Shown here: piece after piece, positions 1 to 5,888 of the stretch
How the letters are laid out: the number at the start of each line of letters is the position of its first letter
Position numbering within the stretch: position 1 is the stretch's first letter
Assembly: GCA_900552195.1 (NCBI GenBank)
Contig: URYO01000086.1
Span: forward strand, 1-5,914
Source: an uncultured Sutterella sp.
GTDB lineage: Bacteria > Pseudomonadota > Gammaproteobacteria > Burkholderiales > Burkholderiaceae_F
DNA length: 5,914 bases
Direction: 5' to 3'
Notes under the pieces: generated by a model
The model's database searches: none
Seen by the model: only the letters and a program-made list of their open reading frames with translations
What the model was told of the DNA's origin: nothing
Translations under genes and position numbers: made by a program

Positions 1-74
1 AGGGCCGGATGAATATTTACTATTTTATTCGGATAATCATGCAAAATGGCATCAGGTACTTTCAAGAGGAAGCC
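1..74 (-). CDS. purN: PurN-like internal fragment (phosphoribosylglycinamide formyltransferase), joined out of frame to rpoD
   Basis: Reading bases 74 to 3 on the minus strand gives 24 codons with no stop, GFLLKVPDAIL followed by HDY and PNKIVNIHPA; the last two bases begin a Leu codon. The NIHPAL ending matches the conserved NIHP(A/S)LLP segment of PurN, whose His is catalytic, and GFL-x-KVPD matches the strand and helix just before it. PurN transfers a formyl group from 10-formyl-tetrahydrofolate to GAR in cytosolic purine synthesis. Only this interior piece is present: the N-terminal half is missing because rpoD sequence lies there, and the C-terminal half would lie beyond base 1. The wording (KVPD, YPNKI, NIHPAL) resembles Bacteroidetes PurN, from memory and without a search. 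G+C is 29 of 74 bases, lower than the neighbouring rpoD. It is in a different frame from rpoD. Probably foreign sequence joined by misassembly. Confidence 0.78.
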
Positions 75-1479
75 TACGAACTTCTTCAACCTGCGTTTTC
101 AGCATGGTGCACAAGCGTTCAACTGTGTTAGCCGTAAAGCGCAGAGAAAGCAGTTCTTCCTGAATTGCGTCCTGAGCCTTAATGAAGGCAGGAGAGCGGT
201 AACCCTCTGCCTCGTAGGCATGCTTCAGATCCTGATAAAGCTCTTTGCAGTGATCCAGTTTGGCAAGAACAACTGTCTTGAGTTCGTCAATCTGACCTGC
301 CGTCATACCGGAAGCACCGATGTCTGTGCTTTCATCGTCTTCAGCCACCTGCTCACTGGCTTCTTCATCCAAACCGTCAACCAAGCCGTCAACGATCTGG
401 TCAATCTGCATCGTGCCGTTTCTAACCTTTTCAGCGTCTTCCAAAATGGCAACGATGGTCGTCGGGCAGCCGGAAATAGCGTGAACCATGTGCTTCAGAC
501 CGTCTTCAATTCGCTTAGCGATTTCAATTTCGCCTTCACGAGTCAGAAGCTCGACAGACCCCATTTCTCTCATGTACATTCTGACAGGATCAGTCGTACG
601 ACCGAATTCGCTGTCAACGGTAGCCAAAGCGGCTTCTGCTTCTTCTTCAGCAGCGTCGTCACTGGCTGTCGGAACAGAGTCGCCGATAAGCAAATCGTCG
701 GCGGTCGGAGCCTGTTCATAGACCTGAATGCCCAGGTCGGCCAATGTCGAAATGATCTGGTCAATCTGATCCGGATCGACAATGTTTTCCGGCATGTGGT
801 CGTTAACTTCAGAGTAAGTCAGATATCCTCTTTCCTTACCCATGCGGATTAACGCCTTGAGCTTGTTCAGACGAGTTTCTTTATCGTCTTCTTCATGATG
901 AGCATAGCTGCGGTTCAAGGCCTCTTTCATTGCCTTGTCACGAGCTTTGCCTTTTCCGCGAACAGACACCGGCGGAACATAAGATTCAGCGATTGCGACT
1001 TCTTCGTCGATAGAATCATCATCGCTGTCACCAACCAAATCGTCTTCGGTTGTTTCAACTTTTGCCTTTCTGCCGGGACGGCCGCGCTTAGCTTCAGGTT
1101 TTGCCTTCGCAGTTGTCTTTTTAGCTGCTGTTTTCTTTGTAGGAGCTTTTTCATCAGCTGCTTCGTCAGCTGCGGTAGATTTAGCAGTAGTCTTTCGAGT
1201 TGTCTTTTTTGCAGTTGTCTTTGCAGGAGTTTCTTCGGCTGCAGCTTTAGTGGCTTTAGCTGTCGTTGCCTTCCTCGTCGTTTTTTTGACGGGTTCTGCA
1301 GCTACTTCGGCTGCACTTTCTTCAACAGCTGCTTTCTGAGCACGAGTTCGCTTCGGGGCAGCTGTTTTCTTTACAGCAGTCTTCGTCGCTGTAGTTGTTT
1401 CGGTCGCCTCTACTTTTTCTGTAGTATCGACGCCGACGTTGGTAGTTGTCTTCTTAGTTGTTTTTTTGGCTGTTGCCAT
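52..1479 (-). CDS. rpoD: RNA polymerase primary sigma factor RpoD (sigma-70), N-terminal part only, 3' end lost at a chimeric junction
   Basis: RpoD is the housekeeping sigma factor that directs RNA polymerase to promoters. Residues 1-140 form a Lys/Ala/Thr-rich tail with a KRGRPGRK motif at 131-138. An acidic linker follows at about 143-160. Region 1.1 is at about 201-258 (ETRLNKLKALIRMGKERGYL onward). A second acidic linker covers 259-290. Region 1.2 is at about 291-330 (GRTTDPVRMYMREMG, then LLTREGEIEIAKRIEDGLK). The start of the non-conserved region covers 331-469. Regions 2, 3 and 4, which bind core enzyme and the -10 and -35 boxes, are absent. Homologues carry several hundred further residues. 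Authentic sequence ends near VEEVRR (R468/R469, bases 73-78); the closing PLEST and TGA come from purN-like DNA read out of frame. The ATG start follows AAGGTGG (1484-1490). Gene identity is certain; the end is an artefact. Confidence 0.93.
   Translation of the reverse strand: MATAKKTTKKTTTNVGVDTTEKVEATETTTATKTAVKKTAAPKRTRAQKAAVEESAAEVAAEPVKKTTRKATTAKATKAAAEETPAKTTAKKTTRKTTAKSTAADEAADEKAPTKKTAAKKTTAKAKPEAKRGRPGRKAKVETTEDDLVGDSDDDSIDEEVAIAESYVPPVSVRGKGKARDKAMKEALNRSYAHHEEDDKETRLNKLKALIRMGKERGYLTYSEVNDHMPENIVDPDQIDQIISTLADLGIQVYEQAPTADDLLIGDSVPTASDDAAEEEAEAALATVDSEFGRTTDPVRMYMREMGSVELLTREGEIEIAKRIEDGLKHMVHAISGCPTTIVAILEDAEKVRNGTMQIDQIVDGLVDGLDEEASEQVAEDDESTDIGASGMTAGQIDELKTVVLAKLDHCKELYQDLKHAYEAEGYRSPAFIKAQDAIQEELLSLRFTANTVERLCTMLKTQVEEVRRLPLEST
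1066..1479 (-). repeat. Low-complexity Lys/Ala/Thr repeat tract encoding the RpoD N-terminal tail
   Basis: Codons 1-138 of rpoD consist of degenerate short units such as KKTT, KTTAK, TTRK, KKTA and TKAA, broken by short acidic patches (EESAAEVAAE, DEAADEK). The tract ends with KRGRPGRK (bases 1066-1089), a basic-GRP-basic pattern like an AT-hook. The composition resembles histone H1-like bacterial proteins. Lys/Ala-rich RpoD extensions are known in Burkholderiales. The tail is probably disordered. The repetitive DNA also creates long false open frames on the opposite strand. Confidence 0.7.
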
Positions 1480-1514
1480 GTTCCACCTTATGATGACTAC
1501 GCATCAAACGATCG

Positions 1515-1543
1515 AAAAAACAAAAGCGGAAAAAATGCACCGC
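1515..1543 (-). terminator. Weak GC stem followed by a T-rich run just before rpoD
   Basis: On the minus strand GCGG (1543-1540) can pair with CCGC (1529-1526) across a 10-base loop. TTTTG and TTTTTT follow directly (1525-1515). The stem has only four pairs and lies about 40-60 bases before the rpoD start. It may be a weak attenuator or chance in a T-rich leader. Confidence 0.2.
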
Positions 1544-1610
1544 AAAACTGCTCGTGTAAAATTCCGCCTGTCTTTAACGAATTAACCTGAAACGGACGGT
1601 CGAAGGAAGC

Positions 1611-1634
1611 AAAAAATTCAAGCGGCCATGGCTT
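1611..1634 (-). terminator. Weak terminator-like hairpin in the rpoD leader
   Basis: On the minus strand AAGC (1634-1631) and GCTT (1623-1620) pair around a 7-base loop, followed by GAA and six T residues (1616-1611). An outer TC/GA pair could lengthen the stem across a 2-base bulge. The stem is short for an intrinsic terminator, so function is uncertain. It could end a short RNA started near 1750 or attenuate transcription into rpoD. Confidence 0.3.
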
Positions 1635-1752
1635 TTGACCGATACGTAAATCCTTCAACACCCGACTCAATTTCAGGGTTTTTAAAGCGCCTCCGATCTA
1701 TCCTCGATCTCCTGGGCGCGCAAATAGCCCTACCGACTATCTTGGTGAGTTA

Positions 1753-1771
1753 ATTTTACCATGCCTGTCAA
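1753..1771 (-). promoter_or_regulatory. Candidate sigma-70 promoter upstream of rpoD
   Basis: The minus strand reads TTGACA (1771-1766), a perfect -35 consensus, then 7 bases, then TAAAAT (1758-1753) preceded by TGG (extended -10 style). The two boxes are too close to act as a pair. At 17 bases from TTGACA the hexamer is TCACCA, a poor -10. If a promoter exists it is most likely the extended -10 element alone. It lies about 270 bases before the rpoD start. Confidence 0.3.
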
Positions 1772-1781
1772 GTCCATTCTT

Positions 1782-1800
1782 TTTGCGAATTCGTCGCAAA
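1782..1800. repeat. Perfect 7-bp inverted repeat after the antiporter gene
   Basis: TTTGCGA (1782-1788) and TCGCAAA (1794-1800) are perfect inverted copies around ATTCG. The repeat begins 25 bases past the antiporter stop codon. No T-run follows on the minus strand, so it is not a standard intrinsic terminator. It could stabilise the 3' end of the mRNA or be a protein-binding site. Confidence 0.4.
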
Positions 1801-1825
1801 TTGAGGACTATTTTTGATAATGAGC

Positions 1826-3139
1826 TTAGGGAACTGTTGGGTAGGTTTTGCGAAGAACTTTTTCGACGAGAATGCCCCATACCGGAAGCAGCCAAAGAAA
1901 GACCGCGGCAATAACGCAGCTTTCAGGCGCACCGATCGTTGCCACTGGTACAGCACCGGCGATGGACCATGGAATCAACGGGGCAATGACAATCGCGGTG
2001 TTTTCCAAAGAAGCGGCCATTTTGATCTTGTCCGGCTGGATCTTATTGCAAAGCTGCTCGGTCAAAATAACTGCAAGCATTTGGTTGCAGGATAAGGCCG
2101 CTGTCGCCAAAGCGGTCAGCGTAATGGTTAGGAAAACGCCTGCCTTCGCACCGAGATAAGCAATGCCGCTTTCCAAACGTCTCAGCATCCCCGTCAACTC
2201 AAAAATCCCGGCAAACGTGCAGGATATCGAGATGATGCAGCAAACCTGAATCATCGAAATGACTCCGCCGCCGTTCATGAGACGCCCAACCTCAGGAGAA
2301 CTCGCCTGGTATCCGCTGAATAAAATCTTGCAAAGTTCAATAGAACCTAAATCTCTCAGAAAAAGCGCTGTGACGAAAGCCGATGCGATACTCGCGATCA
2401 TAGTGAGCTTAATGTCGGCCTTGAGCATGACCATCGTTAACAGAATGACGGCCGGAATCAAGGTCCAAGCTGAGAGGACATATTCCTGACTAAAAAGTTT
2501 TGTCAAGTCAATATCCGCGGCCTGGGCGCCCTGCCCGTTTCCTACAAAAAAGTAAACGAGGCACGCGAGGAGGAAGGGGATCAACCCTGTCCTCAGCATA
2601 TTTTTAATGTTTTTATAGAGCTCCGTACCGGTAACGGCGCAGACTAATTGCGCGCTGGTAGAGACCGGAGAGCAGCGATCTCCGACATAAGCTCCGGCAA
2701 GAGCGGCTCCGCCGGCCCAAAACGGAGAGACGCCCATACCGACACACAGCGACATGGTGACCACCCCCATCGTCGCAGCAGTGCCAAAGGAAGTTCCGAT
2801 CAGAGAACTTAAGGCCGCGTTCAAGATGAAGGTACCCAGGAGACTCCAAGAAGGAGAAATGATCTCGGAGGCATAGCTGACCAGGTAGGCGATCGTTCCG
2901 CTGGCTCGCCAAGAGGCGGTCAACGCTCCGATTAAGAGCATCACTATGATGATGTTGCTGATCTTGGAAATGCTTTGACGACAAGCCTTTCCGATTTCCT
3001 GCAAGCTAAAGCCGCGGTAAAGAGCATAGCAGCAGAAAAGGAAAAACGCGAAAATCAGTGCGTAGAGGATCGATGTACCCGTGAAGAGGCAGTAAAAAAG
3101 AGAGGCACAAAAACTACCGACTGTCAGAACTTCTAACAT
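1826..3139 (-). CDS. NhaC-family Na+/H+ antiporter (or related organic acid/Na+ antiporter)
   Basis: This 437-residue polytopic inner-membrane protein has about ten or more hydrophobic segments, for example at about 5-40, 61-75, 97-115, 119-140, 185-200, 222-240, 245-262, 292-315, 334-350, 381-403 and 407-425. Family signatures visible are GTSFGTAATMG (115-125), GDRCSPVSTSAQ (153-164) and ENTAIVIAPLIPW (379-391), all typical of NhaC proteins. Members exchange cytoplasmic Na+ for external H+; some, such as MleN, couple this to malate/lactate exchange, so the substrate is not settled. The ATG lies 2 bases after the dnaG stop. The only ribosome-binding-site candidates, GAGAGAAG and a very close TAGGA, lie within the end of dnaG, which suggests translational coupling. 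I know of no functional link to DNA priming or sigma factor synthesis. The reading frame is intact, with no sign of decay. Confidence 0.88.
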   Translation of the reverse strand: MLEVLTVGSFCASLFYCLFTGTSILYALIFAFFLFCCYALYRGFSLQEIGKACRQSISKISNIIIVMLLIGALTASWRASGTIAYLVSYASEIISPSWSLLGTFILNAALSSLIGTSFGTAATMGVVTMSLCVGMGVSPFWAGGAALAGAYVGDRCSPVSTSAQLVCAVTGTELYKNIKNMLRTGLIPFLLACLVYFFVGNGQGAQAADIDLTKLFSQEYVLSAWTLIPAVILLTMVMLKADIKLTMIASIASAFVTALFLRDLGSIELCKILFSGYQASSPEVGRLMNGGGVISMIQVCCIISISCTFAGIFELTGMLRRLESGIAYLGAKAGVFLTITLTALATAALSCNQMLAVILTEQLCNKIQPDKIKMAASLENTAIVIAPLIPWSIAGAVPVATIGAPESCVIAAVFLWLLPVWGILVEKVLRKTYPTVP

Positions 3140-3141
3140 TC

Positions 3142-5091
3142 CTACTTCTCTCGTTTTCTCAACAGAATATCGTTAATGCCCGCATCAATGGATTTGATTT
3201 CTTTTTGGAGATCCTGATCGAGCTGCATCAAATCTCTAAAAACCTTTCGGTCGGCGTCGTCTAACGTGCCCTTTGTCGACAAAGCCCGACGCTGTACCTC
3301 AACACGATTCAATTCCATCTGAAGAAGAATTCGGCGGCATTCCAAACGTGCTGCTTCCAGCGGTGTTTGGAGAATCTGTCCTTGACTTAGCCCTTTTCGA
3401 ATGACGGAATCAATGCCCTCTTCCAGTAAGAAGGTAGAAATCATTGAACGGGCCGAATCCATTTCTTTTTCGAAATTTTCATCGGCCGGTCCCGGGAGGT
3501 CTGCTAAGAATTGAGCAAGTGTGTGGCCGCTCTCGTCCTCGTGCGTCACTCGCTCAATCACTTTGAACAGCAGTTCCGAAACCGGAGAATTGCTCTCAGA
3601 CAGCTGCTCGGCGAGCATGCCTTCAAATTCCAGGGCCAGCTGAGGAAAACGCAGAAAGTTTCTTAGGAGTGCCATTAAAGGGGCGTCTGCCGTCGGAGGA
3701 ATACTTCGTCCGGTCGACGTCGGAATCCGCGGCGTCTTATACCGGTCGTAGCCTCTTCCGAAGCTGTATCGCTGATTGCCAAAGCCGCTGGGTCTCTGAG
3801 GAGCCGCCGGCGGCAACACAGGAAAACCGAAATATTTACGGAGTTCGTCGGAATTCTTATAGCCGACTGCCGTGCTCAAACGTTCGATTAAGCCATCGCG
3901 CAGAAGCGGACTTTTTGTCTTACGAACGAGCGGAGATGCTTCTTCAATAAATGCGTTGCGGTCTTCAAGAACGGCTAAATCCAGTCCTTGAGACAATGCT
4001 TCAATCAGGTAACTGGAAAGCGGCAGCGCCTTTTTGAGCATCTCTTCGAAGGCGGGAGCGCCGGACTTCTTGACCAAACTGTCGGGATCTTCGCCCTCGG
4101 GCAGGAACACAAAACTGACTTTCTGAGCATCATCCAAGAGCGGAAGCGACAAATCCATCGCGCGCTTTGCCGCCTTACGCCCTGCCGCATCTCCGTCAAA
4201 CGAGAAAATGACGTGATCGGTCATCTTAAGAAGGCGTTCAATATGCTCAGCTCGAATCGCTGTACCCAGTGGTGCACAGGCCTCTCCGAATCCGGCTTGA
4301 GAAAGCTGAATCACATCCATCTGGCCTTCGACCACGATGACGCGCTTTTTATCCTGAATGCTTTTGCGCGCTTCGTACAAACCGAAGACTTCGGAGCCTT
4401 TCGTAAAAATCGGAGTGTCGCCTGTGTTGATGTATTTAGGCTCTTCCCCGATCATGGTTCGCGCACTAAATGCAATGACTTGTCCGCGAATATTGCGGAT
4501 CGGGAACATCAGGCGGTTGCGGAAGAAATCGTAGACGTTTCCGCTCTGACCGGTTCTCTGAAGACCGGCCTCTAAAAGCAAGGGTTTGAGGTCAGGTGTG
4601 AAGACGGCGTCTAAGTTATGCCAGGCATCCGGCGAGAAGCCGATGCCGAAACGCTCGATGGTTTCGTCTTTGAGTCCGCGGTTATGGAGGTAGTCTTGGG
4701 AAAACTTGTCGCTGTTGAACTTATCGCGGTAAAACTCCATCGCCCTCTGCATAATCTCGGACAAACGCGGTTTACCGCTCTTGGGTTTAGGTGCGCCGCC
4801 TTCGTAGCGAACCTGCATGCTGAATTCAGAGGCGAGCTTTTCGACTGCATCGACAAACGGAAGATTCTCATACTTCATTAAGAAGCTGATGGCGTTGCCG
4901 TGTTCTCCGCAGCCGAAGCAGTGATAGAAGCCGCGTTCGCGGTTCACTGAAAAGCTCGGACTCTTTTCATTATGGAAGGGACAGCACGCCCAAGCCGAAG
5001 CGCCCTTTTGCTGCAAAGGAACTCTGCGGTTAACGACCTCGTAAATGTCTGCTCGGTCAAGCAGTTCTTTAATAAAAGACTGTGCGATCAA
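3142..5091 (-). CDS. dnaG: DNA primase DnaG
   Basis: DnaG makes the RNA primers for chromosome replication and is recruited by the replicative helicase DnaB. The CHC2 zinc-binding domain is at residues 1-100, with ligands C37, H40, C58 and C61 (CPFHNEKSPSFSV and FYHCFGCGEHGNA). The polymerase core spans about 110-425: the basic stretch RNRLMFPIRNIRGQVIAFSA (191-210), then the TOPRIM motifs VVEGQMDV (253-260, catalytic E255) and FSFDGDAAGRKAA (296-308, D299 and D301). A Pro/Gly/Arg-rich linker covers about 426-465. The C-terminal DnaB-binding domain is at about 466-649. The length of 649 is normal for proteobacteria. The start is TTG (5091-5089), because IAQSFIKELL directly after it matches the conserved DnaG N-terminus and an in-frame TGA lies two codons upstream. 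TOPRIM has Gln where E. coli has Tyr (EGYMD). Confidence 0.97.
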   Translation of the reverse strand: MIAQSFIKELLDRADIYEVVNRRVPLQQKGASAWACCPFHNEKSPSFSVNRERGFYHCFGCGEHGNAISFLMKYENLPFVDAVEKLASEFSMQVRYEGGAPKPKSGKPRLSEIMQRAMEFYRDKFNSDKFSQDYLHNRGLKDETIERFGIGFSPDAWHNLDAVFTPDLKPLLLEAGLQRTGQSGNVYDFFRNRLMFPIRNIRGQVIAFSARTMIGEEPKYINTGDTPIFTKGSEVFGLYEARKSIQDKKRVIVVEGQMDVIQLSQAGFGEACAPLGTAIRAEHIERLLKMTDHVIFSFDGDAAGRKAAKRAMDLSLPLLDDAQKVSFVFLPEGEDPDSLVKKSGAPAFEEMLKKALPLSSYLIEALSQGLDLAVLEDRNAFIEEASPLVRKTKSPLLRDGLIERLSTAVGYKNSDELRKYFGFPVLPPAAPQRPSGFGNQRYSFGRGYDRYKTPRIPTSTGRSIPPTADAPLMALLRNFLRFPQLALEFEGMLAEQLSESNSPVSELLFKVIERVTHEDESGHTLAQFLADLPGPADENFEKEMDSARSMISTFLLEEGIDSVIRKGLSQGQILQTPLEAARLECRRILLQMELNRVEVQRRALSTKGTLDDADRKVFRDLMQLDQDLQKEIKSIDAGINDILLRKREK

Positions 5092-5104
5092 GAATCAAAC
5101 TCTC
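5089..5104 (-). promoter_or_regulatory. dnaG: dnaG ribosome-binding site and TTG start codon
   Basis: On the minus strand GAGAG (5104-5100) lies 8 bases before TTG (5091-5089). In the same frame the codons upstream are TGA, TTC and then TTG, so the protein cannot start earlier. No ATG early in the gene would keep the conserved IAQSFI N-terminus. A weak ribosome-binding site with a TTG start suggests low primase synthesis. Confidence 0.75.
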
Positions 5105-5156
5105 ACAAGAAAAGGCGGGGATGGAAACTGTTTTGAAAGATCCTGCCGCTATAAAC

Positions 5157-5183
5157 AAAAAGACGTCCCGCAGGACGTCTTTT
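5157..5183 (-). terminator. Strong intrinsic terminator between yqeY and dnaG
   Basis: AGACGTCC (5161-5168) and GGACGTCT (5173-5180) form a perfect 8-bp stem with a CGCA loop. On the minus strand the stem is followed by TTTTT, then GTTT. The terminator begins 15 bases after the yqeY stop. The plus strand has only a short TTTAT tail, so minus-strand action is favoured. It sits where the E. coli operon has its partial terminator between rpsU and dnaG, and probably lets S21 be made in excess of primase by limited readthrough. No convincing dnaG promoter is visible between it and the dnaG start. Confidence 0.88.
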
Positions 5184-5198
5184 ATAAAATCTTCCAGC

Positions 5199-5645
5199 TT
5201 ACTGAGCCAGTCTTGCCTTAAGCAGTGCGGAAACTCTGCCCATGTCAGCTTTGCCTGCGACTTTCGGCTTGATCATTCCCATGGCTTTGCCCATGGCAGC
5301 CGGGCCGCTGAGTCCGGCGGAAGTCACAACCTCGTCAACGATTTTCTGAATTTCTTCATCAGAAAGCTGAGCGGGCAAATAGACTTCGAATGTCTTAATT
5401 TCCGCAGACTCTTTATCGGCCAAATCCTTACGATTTCCGGCCAGATATTGTTCAACTGAGTCTTTGCGCTGCTTGATCAGTTTTGCAATGATCTGCTGAA
5501 TGACAGCATCATCTGCGGTGATCTGCTCGTCGACTTCTTTCTGTTTGATGGAAGAAAGAAGCATACGAAGCGCGCTCAGTTTTTCTTTGTCATGAGCGCG
5601 CATCGCGTCGCGCATATCAGAGGTGATCTGGTCTCTTAAACTCAT
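5199..5645 (-). CDS. yqeY: GatB/YqeY domain protein
   Basis: This 148-residue soluble protein consists of one GatB/YqeY domain. It opens with an amphipathic helix (MSLRDQITSDMRDAMRAHDK), continues with LSALRMLLSSIKQKE, and has the family signatures EVYLPAQLSDEEI (about 87-99) and GKAMGMIKPKVAGKADMGRV (about 119-138). The domain resembles the tRNA-binding tail of the GatB amidotransferase subunit, which suggests RNA or tRNA binding, but the role of free-standing YqeY is not established. The length is typical. The ATG is preceded by AGAGG (5655-5651) at 5 bases. It follows rpsU after 30 bases and is closed by a strong terminator, so rpsU and yqeY probably share the main short transcript. A YqeY gene next to rpsU and dnaG is common in betaproteobacteria. 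Confidence 0.95.
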   Translation of the reverse strand: MSLRDQITSDMRDAMRAHDKEKLSALRMLLSSIKQKEVDEQITADDAVIQQIIAKLIKQRKDSVEQYLAGNRKDLADKESAEIKTFEVYLPAQLSDEEIQKIVDEVVTSAGLSGPAAMGKAMGMIKPKVAGKADMGRVSALLKARLAQ

Positions 5646-5675
5646 AACTGCCTCTGTTTTGAAGTGCTTGAAGAA

Positions 5676-5888
5676 TTAGTAGAGCTTCTTCGGGAGCATC
5701 ATGCTGCGAAGACGCTTGTAGTGACGCTTGATAGCGGCAGCTTTTTTGCGTTTGCGTTCAGCAGTCGGTTTTTCATAGAATTCGCGAGCGCGAAGTTCAG
5801 TTAAAAGACCGCTCTTTTCGATCGTGCGCTTAAAGCGACGAAGAGCAACTTCAAAAGGTTCGTTTTCTTTAACACGGATTGTGGGCAT
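5676..5888 (-). CDS. rpsU: 30S ribosomal protein S21
   Basis: This small, very basic protein of 70 residues aligns across its length with bacterial S21 (E. coli has 71). The N-terminal half matches closely ([20 protein letters not shown], then [16 protein letters not shown]). The C-terminal tail [12 protein letters not shown] differs from E. coli. S21 sits on the 30S platform near the anti-Shine-Dalgarno end of 16S rRNA and helps translation initiation. The ATG (5888-5886) follows AGGTG (5897-5893) at 4 bases. It is the first gene of the operon in this window. The operon promoter would lie upstream, mostly or wholly beyond the right edge, since only 26 bases remain. Confidence 0.97.
   Translation of the reverse strand: MPTIRVKENEPFEVALRRFKRTIEKSGLLTELRAREFYEKPTAERKRKKAAAIKRHYKRLRSMMLPKKLY

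Larger units (their letters stand above)
1480..1825 (-). other. 346-base gene-free region between the antiporter gene and rpoD; presumed rpoD promoter and leader
   Basis: No coding frame here has a ribosome-binding site and recognisable protein. In minus-strand order the region holds a 7-bp inverted repeat (1800-1782), a TTGACA box (1771-1766), an extended -10-like TGGTAAAAT (1761-1753), a hairpin with GCGCC/GGCGC arms (1719-1687), a terminator-like stem and T-run (1634-1611), a second weak GC stem with T-rich tail (1543-1515), and the rpoD ribosome-binding site AAGGTGG (1490-1484). No single element is decisive. The spacing fits an independent rpoD promoter with a long leader, or a small RNA ahead of rpoD. 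No tRNA cloverleaf was found by eye. Confidence 0.5.

Noticed and set aside
1..60. A simple frameshift or sequencing error in rpoD near base 52
   Set aside because: No alternative frame continues into RpoD sequence such as the start of region 2. The open alternative frame reads as PurN, so this is a junction with other DNA, not a single-base slip.
46..1590. Long open frames on the plus strand opposite rpoD (46-852 and 895-1590), one rich in Cys and Ser
   Set aside because: They are shadows of the rpoD frame. The Cys/Ser/Phe richness comes from the complement of Lys, Ala and Thr codons in the RpoD tail. No ribosome-binding site or recognisable domain was seen.
1621..1640. GCCATGGC palindrome (1625-1632) as a regulator binding site
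   Set aside because: A single 8-base palindrome is common by chance, has no second copy nearby, and overlaps the loop of the terminator-like stem.
1782..1800. Inverted repeat as an intrinsic terminator for the antiporter gene
   Set aside because: There is no T-run after the stem on the minus strand, so it is kept only as an inverted repeat of unknown role.
1480..1825. A tRNA gene between the antiporter gene and rpoD
   Set aside because: No TTCGA-type T-arm, acceptor stem pairing or cloverleaf spacing was found on either strand by eye.
3988..4575. A 195-residue plus-strand open frame opposite dnaG
   Set aside because: It lies wholly within the confirmed dnaG gene on the other strand and shows no recognisable motif. 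It is a codon-composition shadow.
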